NCBI RefSeq assembly: GCF_030704535.1
Contig: NC_081810.1
Coordinates: forward strand, 5,923,501-5,987,500
DNA from: Vitis vinifera
Lineage: Eukaryota; Streptophyta; Magnoliopsida; Vitales; Vitaceae
DNA: 64,000 nucleotides
Reading direction: 5' to 3'
The position numbers and the translations under genes were made by a program. The first letter of the stretch is position 1. The number at the start of each line of letters is the position of its first letter. This document shows, one piece after another, positions 35,089-44,428 of the stretch. Under the pieces are notes generated by a model that was not told the DNA's origin, did not search any database, and worked only from the letters and a program-made list of their open reading frames with translations.

Positions 35089-35690
35089 AGCTTGAAAAGC
35101 CATGGAGTAGGGTACATTATATGCTGCTCTGCTCTGCTACCACTATCGACTCTTGCTTTCGCCTTTCTTTTTTCCTCTTTCCTCGCCCACCAAATCAAGA
35201 AATGTTCACTAGGTACGTTTAAAGGCCCTTCCCGTTTTGTAAAACATATATTTTCCAATGTCATGCTCTCTCTTAAGAAAACAAATTGTGTTACAAATTA
35301 AGCATTTTCATTTAGCATATAATTAGATCAACGGGTTGTTTGAAATGGTTAAAGAGCGGGAATTTTAAGTTACTATGATGGTTTTTTAAAATTAGATCAA
35401 CGGGTTGTTTGAATTAATTGAACCATTGATCAGCAATGGTATCACTAAGAATTAGGTAGCATATGAGCCTATTAGATCTATTATTTTCTTAGTGATATTG
35501 GAACTGGATCAACTTTTACATGACATGGATAACAGTTACTTGGTACAGAGTGCATTTAATCTATTATGTGTTTTCCTTTCTTGAATTTAATGTACTTTCA
35601 GATTTTGTTTTTGACTACTCGTGTTCCTTCTTGGCTTTTCAAGGGGACCAATAGATTAAGACAATTGAAAGCTACCTAAACCTCCACATT
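35089..35690. other. 3' flank of GRAS C with a 24-base direct repeat
   Basis: This is the probable 3' UTR. A perfect 24-base direct repeat (core GATCAACGGGTTGTTTGAA) lies at 35321-35344 and 35390-35413. Confidence 0.5.
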
Positions 35691-36420
35691 TGGTTAGTCT
35701 TATTTTTGGCGATTATAAAAGGCATGCTCTCCCCTAAGTTCTTTACTAATTCCAAATATTGGGACTTCTCCTTGTTGGTCTTCGCTTATTCTAATGGTTT
35801 CTCCTTTTATAAAATGGATTTCAAAGGTATTCTTACTAAGGTTAGGAGTCTATTTTGTGTCTTATGTTCCCATTCTCGAGCCTATCTCAAATTCTAGTCT
35901 AGAAGACTTGGCTTGTTGTGAGAGTTTCTCCAAGCTTTACCTCATAGGTAAAGTATGGGGAAAGTTGACTCTTCTAAAATCCATTTCTTTCAAAATGAAA
36001 ATATAATGGAAAACTTCACGTCAGTCATTTTTCATAGATTTGGGAGATGACTTATTTCTTTATAAATTTTCTACTTTTGAGGATTGCTCTACGGTATGGG
36101 AAGAAAGACATTTTTTTTTATATTAAAAAACAAGTTATTATTCTTAAAAATGGAGAGAGGAAGTTGATCCTTTTAGTGAAATCCTTAGTTAACCACTCTA
36201 TGTGCTTAGATGATTGGTCTTTCTATTGAATATTGGGGAGCCAATATAGTAAAAAAAATCATGTCTTAAACTAGGGTGATTTTAAGAGTCAATTAAAAGA
36301 ATGAAGAGATTGCCAAAGACTTGTTTTTAAAGGTGTGTTTAGAGGTGGATTTGAGTTAGTCGTTTAAATTTGAATCTAAGTACTACTGTAGGGGCGAGAT
36401 TAAGTCAACCAAAATTGATT
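35691..36420 (+). pseudogene. decayed LINE ORF1 fragment (DUF4283 gag-like domain)
   Basis: Translation in shifting frames recovers the DUF4283 signature of plant L1-type ORF1 and related retroelement proteins. Around 35935-36110 it reads LIGKVWGKLTLLKSISFK, a stop, then IDLGDDLFLYKFSTFEDCST and VWEERHFF. After a frameshift it gives KKQVIILKNGE. After another, near 36212-36242, it gives LSIEYWGANIV. Further on, a LEVDLS-type piece (about 36345-36357) and KYYC (about 36378) match the region before the CCHC knuckle. In-frame stops and at least two frame changes show it is dead. No reverse transcriptase was found nearby. Confidence 0.7.
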
Positions 36421-38820
36421 ATGGAGATTGACATCAAAATTAAAAAAAAAAAATACAAATTTCAAAGATGTAGATGATGAAAATAAGATACCTTTTGAGA
36501 GAATGAGGGAGTTAGAAACTTGGATTGAAGTCCAACTAAAGAGGATGACTAGATCTTTAGGTTCAAAGATTAGTTATAACCTTGGTAAGGGTCAGCCCAA
36601 ATTGGGATAAAACTCTATCCAAGCGGGCTTACCTTAGGGAAAGAAAGGGACAATTCAAGTGCAAGTACTGCTTCTATTATTGAAGTATTGGGGACCATCT
36701 CTTCTAGTGGCAACCTTAAAAGATGGTGTTGTGAATGATAACAAAAAATGGTGAGAAAATTCCTAGCAAACTCAATCAAACTATTGAAGTAGTGCTCACT
36801 TATACCCCTATTTTCATGTCTGAATATCTATCTACTTCCAAAGAGCTTTAAAGTTAATCAAGATGGAAATACCTATTCCTAAAATGCTTCTAATATATAT
36901 TTTTTTTTGTTATAAATTCTAATATAATTGGACTTGCAATCATAATTTAAATGAACTTACAAGAAAATTATAATCTAATTTTTCTACTTTTGGTTACAAA
37001 TCCAAGATAAAAATAGATAGTCAATATATTATTAATGCAAAATGTAAATAACTAAATATAATAAATATTGTAATAATATAAATATATTATTATTTATAAA
37101 ATATTAATTGGTGGAGCACAGGTCCTGTGGTCCTGTATCCTTGACTTGTGTTTTCAATGTTTCCTCCCCTCCAACCTCGATTATGTTTATCTTGTTCCCG
37201 CCCTACCATGGGGACCCTTGTGGAATCTGACCCGAAAGATTTTTTTTGCCATCCCTAGTTGATCCTACTACTGATTTGGATTCATCAGTAGCACGAATAG
37301 AGAGAGAAAAAAAAAATGGTTCAGTTTTTCTAATTTAATTTTGTTTTTGTTCTTTTATGCTTTTCTTTCATAATTATATTTAATTTTTGAAAAATTTGAA
37401 CGAGAAAAATATGAGAAAAGAAAATTTATAGAAAAAAATTCATGTTCAATTCTTCATGAAAAAAGTTAAGGGAATTAAAATTAAGTTATGAATATTTATA
37501 TATTATAAATTTTCTTTATATTTCTTTTAAAATAAGTACTTGTCTTCTAAAATTGTAAGAATAAACCCGATAAAACTTAGTTGAGTTGATTCAACCTTTG
37601 GACAAATTTAGATAACCATTTTTAATATTTAAATTGAGCTTAGATTAAGTTTTTACAACCCAAATTGTATTTGGGTTAAGCTCAAGTTAGGGTTTGGGCA
37701 ATCTAAACCTCATTTGAACCTAAATTAATATTTGAATAATATTTATAATTTATATTATTCTATGCATTTTTTTATTTCATTTTAAATTTAATAAAAATGT
37801 CAAATCATAATCATATTGTACACTTTCTAAAATTTTTAAAAAGATGTATAAATTCAATTTTACTTTTTTTTATTTATTATTATCTTGAAATTTGGTCTTA
37901 TTTATTATTCAAATTTGGCATAAATATATAAAAAAAATTATGCAATCTGAAAAATCCAAGTCTAATATACTTCATTTGAACTTTATTCCAGCTTAAAAAA
38001 AATGAAGTTGAGAATATTTCAAGTTAAAGTTGAAGGTAAGACTCTAATTATTGTTTTTGGGTTGGAATGGAGTGAAGCACAGGCGGGGCAAAGTTATAAC
38101 CCTAAAAAATGGTGACCAAACAAAGGATGTTCACGACAGATGGTATCATAATGTGAGTGTTGAAGCATGAGGAAGATTGAAAATATGCTGAGTCGGAGCA
38201 GCTTGAGGCATAGCGAGCCACGAGAAGTTCAATATTAGACCAGGACTCAACTCTAATGGAATGAGACGGGTACATGAACAAACAAAATGTTGGAAAAGGT
38301 AGAATCAGAATCATACACATAAGATTGTTGGCTTAAGTGGGAGAAAAGTGAGAGGCTGCCATGAATCTGGTCCACTTTCACAAGTGCCACTTCCTTTTTC
38401 ACGGCTGGAGACTGCGTCAAGAAGTAATAATAATGGAGGTTGAGTTGGCCTTTTGTCTGGGTCGGTGCCTGTCACTGCCGGAGCCACCATGTGGCCACTG
38501 GCCAGTGCGGCAAGTGGCCCCATGCCCCCGCCCTTTCCCCCCACCCCCACCCCCAAAAAAAAAGGCCTTCAACAAGGCACTAACCAGCCAAATTTGCACA
38601 TTTAATTAAACATTGGCCTGAAATAATTTTGTTCTATTTTGCCCCCTACCTAAATTAACATGTAATCAACACAAGCTTTCGTTTTCAAACTATGGGAACT
38701 ATATTTTCTTGGGTTGATTTTATTGGTCAATCCAAAAGGAATTATTAGAACCAAGGTCCAATGGTTTTGTTTATCCATTTTACATGTCATGGAGTAGTTG
38801 AAAATCTCTCCATTCTTTAT
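36421..38820. other. intergenic DNA between GRAS C and D, first part
   Basis: The first few hundred bases may continue the LINE remnant. The rest is AT-rich to about 38040. A GC-richer island from 38430 to 38560 ends in a C-rich tract. A short stretch near 38262-38400 weakly resembles the duplicated blocks at 26436 and 31684. No gene is recognised. Confidence 0.5.
38525..38554 (-). other. strong G-quadruplex motif (minus strand)
   Basis: The + strand has C-runs of 5, 3, 6, 5 and 5 separated by loops of 1 to 3 bases, ending at an A-run. On the - strand this is a textbook intramolecular G-quadruplex pattern. It lies about 2.2 kb upstream of GRAS D. Confidence 0.6.
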
Positions 38821-38829
38821 GTCATTGAA

Positions 38830-39920
38830 AAGGTGTTAAATCAATTTAATTATTTAAGTAATTTAATAATTTAATTTAAATTATTAGGTAGATTAAACAT
38901 GTTTGATATAAATCAATTTAATAAGATTTAATTACATAATTTAAATTATTAAGTAATTTAGTATTATAACTTAAAGTTAAAAATGACTTAAATGTTTTTT
39001 ATCTTATTTTTTCACATCTAATAAAAATATATTTAGCACTCATTTTTTGTAGTAAATATTTTAAAGTTACCTTATATATTAAAATACTTTAAATACGGAT
39101 GTTTAATAAGTAAATTTATTACTTAAAATTAATAAAAATAGATATTAGTTAAAATTAATGTTGATAAACATTAATTACAACTAATGAAAGTAAATATGTA
39201 TAACTTAAAATAAATTTTAAATTACTTTTAGTTAAGAAAAAAATAAGTAATAAGTTTTAAGATAACAACTTAAAAATAATTTAACTTAAAATTAACTTAA
39301 ATTTAACTTAAATCATTAAATAATGAGTATTAAGTTTTATAAAAAAAACAAGTGGTATTTGTTTTTTTGGTTTATTGCTAAAAACAATTTATTTTCAAAA
39401 TTTAAGTTATTTGTTTTTTTACTTTTTCATGACTTATTATAAATTTTTTATTAAATAGGAAAAACCAAAATATGTAACTTTTTCTAAATAGAAAAAATAA
39501 CAAATAATTTTTTTTTTTTTACTTTTTAATACTCAATAGAAATGAAATACTATAAAAATAAACAACCTAATATTTAACACTATTAAACATTAAAGTTCTA
39601 TTTAGAATTAAGTAAAAAAACAAACACCACTTACTAAATTATTAACTTAATATAATATTATAATTTAATAATTTAATTTAAATTATTAAATAAATTAAAT
39701 ATATTTAATAAAATAACTTATTATTATAATTTAAAGTTACTCCATATTAATTAACTTATTTTTAATTTCATATCCTTTTTTATTTCATTTGTTCAATTCT
39801 AATAAGAGTGTGTTTTACAATTATGAAAGAAGAAATATCTCATTTTTTAGTATAAATATTTTATAATTATCTCATGTATGTACTACATTTTAAATATGAA
39901 TATTTAATAATTATAACATT
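38830..39920. repeat. diverged direct repeats flanking a MITE-like element
   Basis: About 38830-39120 and 39640-39920 share AATTTAATAATTTAATTTAA, then TTAAAGTTA, CTCATTTTTTAGTA-type and AATATTTAATAA-type words in order, an offset near 810. A shorter, inverted relative lies at about 60190-60242. All are extremely AT-rich, so the alignment should be confirmed by computation. Confidence 0.45.
39350..39632. mobile_element. MITE-like element, about 283 bp, with 19-base terminal inverted repeats
   Basis: The left end reads AAGTGGTATTTGTTTTTTT (39350-39368). The right end, complemented, reads AAGTGGTGTTTGTTTTTTT, one mismatch. The interior is AT-rich and non-coding. I could not identify a clear target duplication, so the superfamily (hAT-like or other) is open. 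Confidence 0.5.
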
Positions 39921-40743
39921 TTTGTCAAAATTTTGATTCTCTCACGTGGTATTATGATTTACTTCATCCTCATTTCTACCCATGATTTTTATTACCTATT
40001 TTATACACGTATATTTTAAAAATATAAAAGAATTTAATGTATATTAAATATAAAAGGATTTTGTTTGTCAAAAATAGATGTAGGCAATGATTATCCCTAT
40101 GTCATGTTTTTCACGTGTGAAATAGAATTATCGGTCGAGCCAATGATTATAAATGAGACGATATAAGAAAGATGAAAAAGAGACGGTAAAAATAACTAAT
40201 AAGTAACAAATTTCGGCATGTCACTTCCTTTTAGGTTTTAGCGATAAAGTGGAAATCCACGGCCACATCCTCCTCAGGCGATGGAAATGTCGCATTGGGG
40301 CGGCTGTCCGCTTTGAGACAATGGGTTATTGTTGGAAGGTTAATCTTAATTAATTGTACACCTCAAATCTAAATGAAACCGCAGCCGAGGCGCGTGCTAT
40401 ACCTTCTTCCACAAGCCCAGTCTCGATCTTTCACACTCGCTTTCTGTGTCGCGTGGGTTAAGGATCGCCCATTGGGAATATCAAAAGATACTTTGCTCAC
40501 CAAAATTTCCCGGAAAGCACCCGAGTGTGAAAACAGTTCTGATTTTCCTGTTATTGGTAGATGATTTCCCACTTAATTTACCCAAAAAAAAATCGTATCC
40601 TGTGACGATCTTCTACTGTCCTCTCTTGTTCTCTTCCTTTTCTGTTCATAATTGAAGCCATATTATATGTAGCTCGGATTCCTAATTTTATTGTCTTTTT
40701 CCTCATTCTTCTAGCTTTAGACTTGTGGGAAATCTCCGCTCTG
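39921..40743 (+). promoter_or_regulatory. promoter and leader region of GRAS D
   Basis: AT-rich DNA gives way at about 40200 to a more balanced stretch leading to the coding start. No clear TATA box stands out. The region has no gene of its own. Confidence 0.4.
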
Positions 40744-41010
40744 ATGTTCTCTAGCTATCCATGGATACCCTTCTCGGAGAATTTTCTGGTTCCATGCCAG
40801 AATTCAAATTCGACCATGACTCGGTGTCGGTCTCCAGCTATTCAGATCAGAATCTTGTTGAGAGATCCAACAAGCTCAGTCAGGGCACCATGGATCCTCC
40901 TTTCCTACCAACCAATCATCAGCCTTGTAACTCGGCCACATCTGGGGCGACACCGGAAGGGCCTCCAACTGAAGAAGGCGACTTCTCCGTTGCTATGTAC
41001 AAGTACATAG
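40744..41010 (+). other. upstream ORF overlapping the GRAS D start
   Basis: An ATG at 40744, 17 bases before the GRAS D ATG, opens an 88-codon frame (+1 relative) that runs into the coding region and stops at 41010. Its context (CTGATGT) is weak, while the GRAS D start (CCATGGA) is strong. Leaky scanning could tune GRAS D translation if the transcript starts upstream of 40744. The peptide itself is a shadow of the main frame. Confidence 0.4.
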
Positions 41011-42875
41011 GTGATATTCTTATGGAAGAGGACTTGGAGGATAAGAATTGCATGTTGCAGGACAGCGTGGCCCTCCTAGCTGCTGAGAAATCCTTCTATG
41101 ATGTTCTTGGTGAGCCGTTTCTCCCTCAACCCAATTCCCCTCAGTCTATTGGTCGAAACATCGAGAGCCCAGATGATAATCCTGTGACAAGTTGCAGCAG
41201 TTCCAGTAGTAACAGCGATGCTACTGCTAATAGCTTTGTTGAATCAGACTGGGCAGGCCAGTTTGAAGCCTCCTACCTGCAAACCCCTCTTGTGAATCAG
41301 GTATGGCAGTCCAATGTTATGTCGAATTCACAGTTCATAGACTCTCCTGTAAGTGCCCCTTTGAAAGGTGGTTTATTTAGGGAGAGCCAATCTGTTGAAC
41401 GTGTAATTTATGATCTGGAGAACAATATAGCGATTCCTTTTGAAGCGAATGGAAAGGCTCTGGAGACGGAAAAGGGTGGTATCAGAGGAAAGAAAAAGCA
41501 ACAACGGGGTGATGGTTATGATTCAGAAGAGAGGAGCACGAAACAATCTGCACTTTATGCTGAAGAGTGTGAGCCATCTGAGGTTTTCGACAGTGCATTG
41601 CTCTGTGAAGATTTAAATGTGTCTGGAATTTGTATCGTTGAGGAGGAAGCAAGAAAGAAATTGCAGAAGAATGGGGAATCAAAAGCTAATGGTAAAGCAG
41701 GGCGTCGTAAGAAACAGGGCAACAAAGGGGAAGTTGTGGATTTGAGGGCACTTCTAACGCAGTGCGCGCAGGCTCTGGCCGGCAGTAATCTGAGGTCTGC
41801 AAATGACCTTCTGAAGATGATCAGGCAGCACTCCTCTCCTTGTGGCGATGGGGTTCAAAGGTTGGCTCATTTCTTCGCTAATAGCCTTGAAGCACGCTTG
41901 TCTGGCACCGGATTGGAGATGTCTAAAGCCCTCGTTAGGAAAAGAACGCCGGCTGGTGATATAATAAAGGCGTACAGGTTATATGTCACAGTATGTCCTC
42001 TTAGGAGGATGAGTCATAAATTTGCAAATCGAACCATGGCAAAACTAGCTGAGCGAGAAACAAGGTTGCACATTATCGATTTCGGTATTCTCTACGGTTT
42101 CCAATGGCCCTGCCTTATCCAGCTCCTCTCATCCAGACCCGGCGGCCCTCCCAAGCTTCGGATTACCGGAATAGACCATCCACAACCTGGATTTCGCCCA
42201 GAAGAAAGAGTTGAGGAGACAGGCCGAAGATTAGCAAATTATTGTGACAGATTTAATGTCCCATTTGAGTACAAAGCCATAGCACAGAAGTGGGATACCA
42301 TTCGACTTGAGGATCTCAAGATTGAGAAAGACGAGGTTGTTGTTGTGAACTGTTTGTATCGGCTGAAGAACCTGCTTGATGAAACAGTAGTTGCCAACAG
42401 TCCAAGGGATGCTGTTCTGAAATTAATCAGGGAGATTAACCCTGCTGTGTTCATCCATGGGGTTGTTAATGGGACTTTCAACGCCCCCTTCTTCGTCACA
42501 CGGTTTCGGGAGTCGCTCTTCCACTACGATACACTGTTTGATATGTTTGAGGCAACTGTACCCCGTGAAGATCAAGAGAGGATGCTGTTTGAGCGGGAGA
42601 TATTTGGAATGGATATTATGAACATCATAGCATGTGAGGGTTCAGAGAGGTTCGAAAGGCCAGAAACATACAAGCAGTGGCAGATCCGGAATGTGAGGGC
42701 AGGGTTGAGGCAACTTCCATTAGACCAGGAGATAGTGACAAATGTGAGGAGTACTGTGAAGTTGGATTACCATAAGGATTTTGTTGTGGATGAGGATGGT
42801 GGGTGGATGCTACAAGGTTGGAAGGGGCGAATCATCTACGCCATCTCCTGTTGGAAACCTCATTCTGAGCTTTGA
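40761..42875 (+). CDS. GRAS D: scarecrow-like protein, LISCL subfamily
   Basis: A single exon encodes 704 residues from ATG 40761 in a good context. The N-terminus (MDTLLGEFSGSMPEFKF) is followed by MDPPFLPTNHQ, the LISCL box KYIGDILMEEDLEDKNCM (about 81-98) and AAEKSFYDVLG. A Ser-rich, disordered linker and a basic patch (RRKKQGNKGEVVDL) lead into the GRAS domain from about 323. That includes LHIIDFGILYGFQWP, FFVTRFRESLFHY, RFERPE, and a SAW end at SCWKPHSEL. All GRAS subdomains look intact. It is the fullest member of the C/D/E group and the best reference for judging lesions in C and E. Its role as a nuclear co-regulator is inferred from the family. Confidence 0.92.
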   Translation: MDTLLGEFSGSMPEFKFDHDSVSVSSYSDQNLVERSNKLSQGTMDPPFLPTNHQPCNSATSGATPEGPPTEEGDFSVAMYKYIGDILMEEDLEDKNCMLQDSVALLAAEKSFYDVLGEPFLPQPNSPQSIGRNIESPDDNPVTSCSSSSSNSDATANSFVESDWAGQFEASYLQTPLVNQVWQSNVMSNSQFIDSPVSAPLKGGLFRESQSVERVIYDLENNIAIPFEANGKALETEKGGIRGKKKQQRGDGYDSEERSTKQSALYAEECEPSEVFDSALLCEDLNVSGICIVEEEARKKLQKNGESKANGKAGRRKKQGNKGEVVDLRALLTQCAQALAGSNLRSANDLLKMIRQHSSPCGDGVQRLAHFFANSLEARLSGTGLEMSKALVRKRTPAGDIIKAYRLYVTVCPLRRMSHKFANRTMAKLAERETRLHIIDFGILYGFQWPCLIQLLSSRPGGPPKLRITGIDHPQPGFRPEERVEETGRRLANYCDRFNVPFEYKAIAQKWDTIRLEDLKIEKDEVVVVNCLYRLKNLLDETVVANSPRDAVLKLIREINPAVFIHGVVNGTFNAPFFVTRFRESLFHYDTLFDMFEATVPREDQERMLFEREIFGMDIMNIIACEGSERFERPETYKQWQIRNVRAGLRQLPLDQEIVTNVRSTVKLDYHKDFVVDEDGGWMLQGWKGRIIYAISCWKPHSEL

Positions 42876-44428
42876 AAGGCAGGGCTTCTTCAAGGCAGAA
42901 AGGTGGATCAGAGTCCTCTACTAGATTATTTTTTTGGATCTGTGAGAGAACCCAGCAAAGATACTGAATTCTTTTTACCATGACGGTCCCTTCAAGACAC
43001 TCGGTGCTTGTTTACATAGTGCTGAATATGTGAGCTCTATGTTTTGCTTGCCCCCAGATCATCAATCTATGGTGGGTTCCAGGAACTTTCTGTGCAGCTT
43101 GTCATTCATTTTTAGTGACTTTCTTACTATGTAAATGGAGTTAGCCCTAGAAATCTTTGTTGAAGACATTTGAAGAAAATATAAGATATAGTCAGATTCT
43201 GTTGAACTCTGGTTTAGTCTGTATTTTTTTTTTTTATATTGTAATTTTACCAATTTCTTTGTGATATTACTTAGCTGTGAGTGTAGTAGTTGGGGCACCG
43301 TGGTTCAGTTTGTAATTACAATATGTAGAGATGGGAATGTGGAAATTATGAAGCAGAAGGATCAAAGGTAAAGAAAAATGTAGAAACTGGTTCTGGGTTG
43401 TTCCAAAATCTATGAAATGGATAATAGCTTCCTCAGTTGTTCATCAATTCTGACAAAGACCTGGGCTTTTGCACCACTAGAGCACCGCAGCCTTGCTTTT
43501 TGTTGAATTTGTCATCGGTTGAGACTAAGTGCATAGCCACCTCCTTTTTCTTCTCGAAAAACAGAAGGAAGACAGAAATTATGAGAAGATTGTTTATATT
43601 TGCAGGGATTCAGAGTATGTCACTGGGCAGAGCCGCCTCTTTTGAACCCAACTCCCACTATCCCGATCAAACATTGGCCAGTTTGCTAGGGAATTGAAAA
43701 TTCAGTAGTGATAACATTCAATCACTAAAGAGTAAAGACACACAGATAATCAATTTTCCTTTTTTTTATTTTTTTAAGTAATGTCAGATTTTTCTTCAAA
43801 TTTATTTTACAAATCTTTTTCTTTTATATAATAATTAAATTATTTAAAAATATATAAATTTAATTTTATTTTTTTCATATTTTCCTTAAGGGTCCATTTA
43901 GAATGGTATTGCGTACCCACTTTGGACTCGGGTAGGCTGCGGTGCGGTACTGTAGTATTTTTCCTTTGATGATAATCATTTTATTTTAACAATTTTTTTA
44001 TTTGGTGCTTACCTAATCAAACGTATATGAACCGTTAGTAAGTTATGTTGAAGCTCCACAGTGCATCTCTTCCCATACAGTATTTTTGGAAATCCCTTTT
44101 TATACAGTTCTAGTTCTCCGATCAGCAGGAGATTTCCTCCTTTGGTCTGTGAATTCTTCCGCTGATTTTTCCCTCTCGTCAGTGTGTACTTTCAATGTTC
44201 TGTCTATTATCTCAGCTACACTGAATTTATAGTATTTATGGTATTCTGTCTATTCTCTCAGCTTCTTTTGATCTTCGCTGCCCTTTTTCTGAAGAATTTA
44301 AGTCATATTGTATAGCACAAACTCAATATTTTCTTTTTCTTTCCCTCAGTTTTCTCAGAAACCAAACTTAGGATGCAGTTAAACTTCTTGCCCTTTTTGA
44401 TCTCTTCCTGAACCTCAGTGCCTATCTC
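42876..44428. other. 3' UTR of GRAS D, intergenic DNA and GRAS E leader
   Basis: No gene is seen. Sequence near 43890-43960 (GGGTCCATTTAGAATGG, then GCTGCGGTGCGGTA) resembles the end of a DNA transposon, but I found no matching opposite end. The final 300 bases are the likely leader of GRAS E. Confidence 0.45.

Noticed and set aside
38311-38599. Gly-rich ORFs on the minus strand
   Set aside because: The glycines come from the C-rich quadruplex tract; there is no other coding sign.
43890-43960. End of a hAT-like transposon
   Set aside because: One end-like motif only. No inverted partner or target duplication was found nearby.
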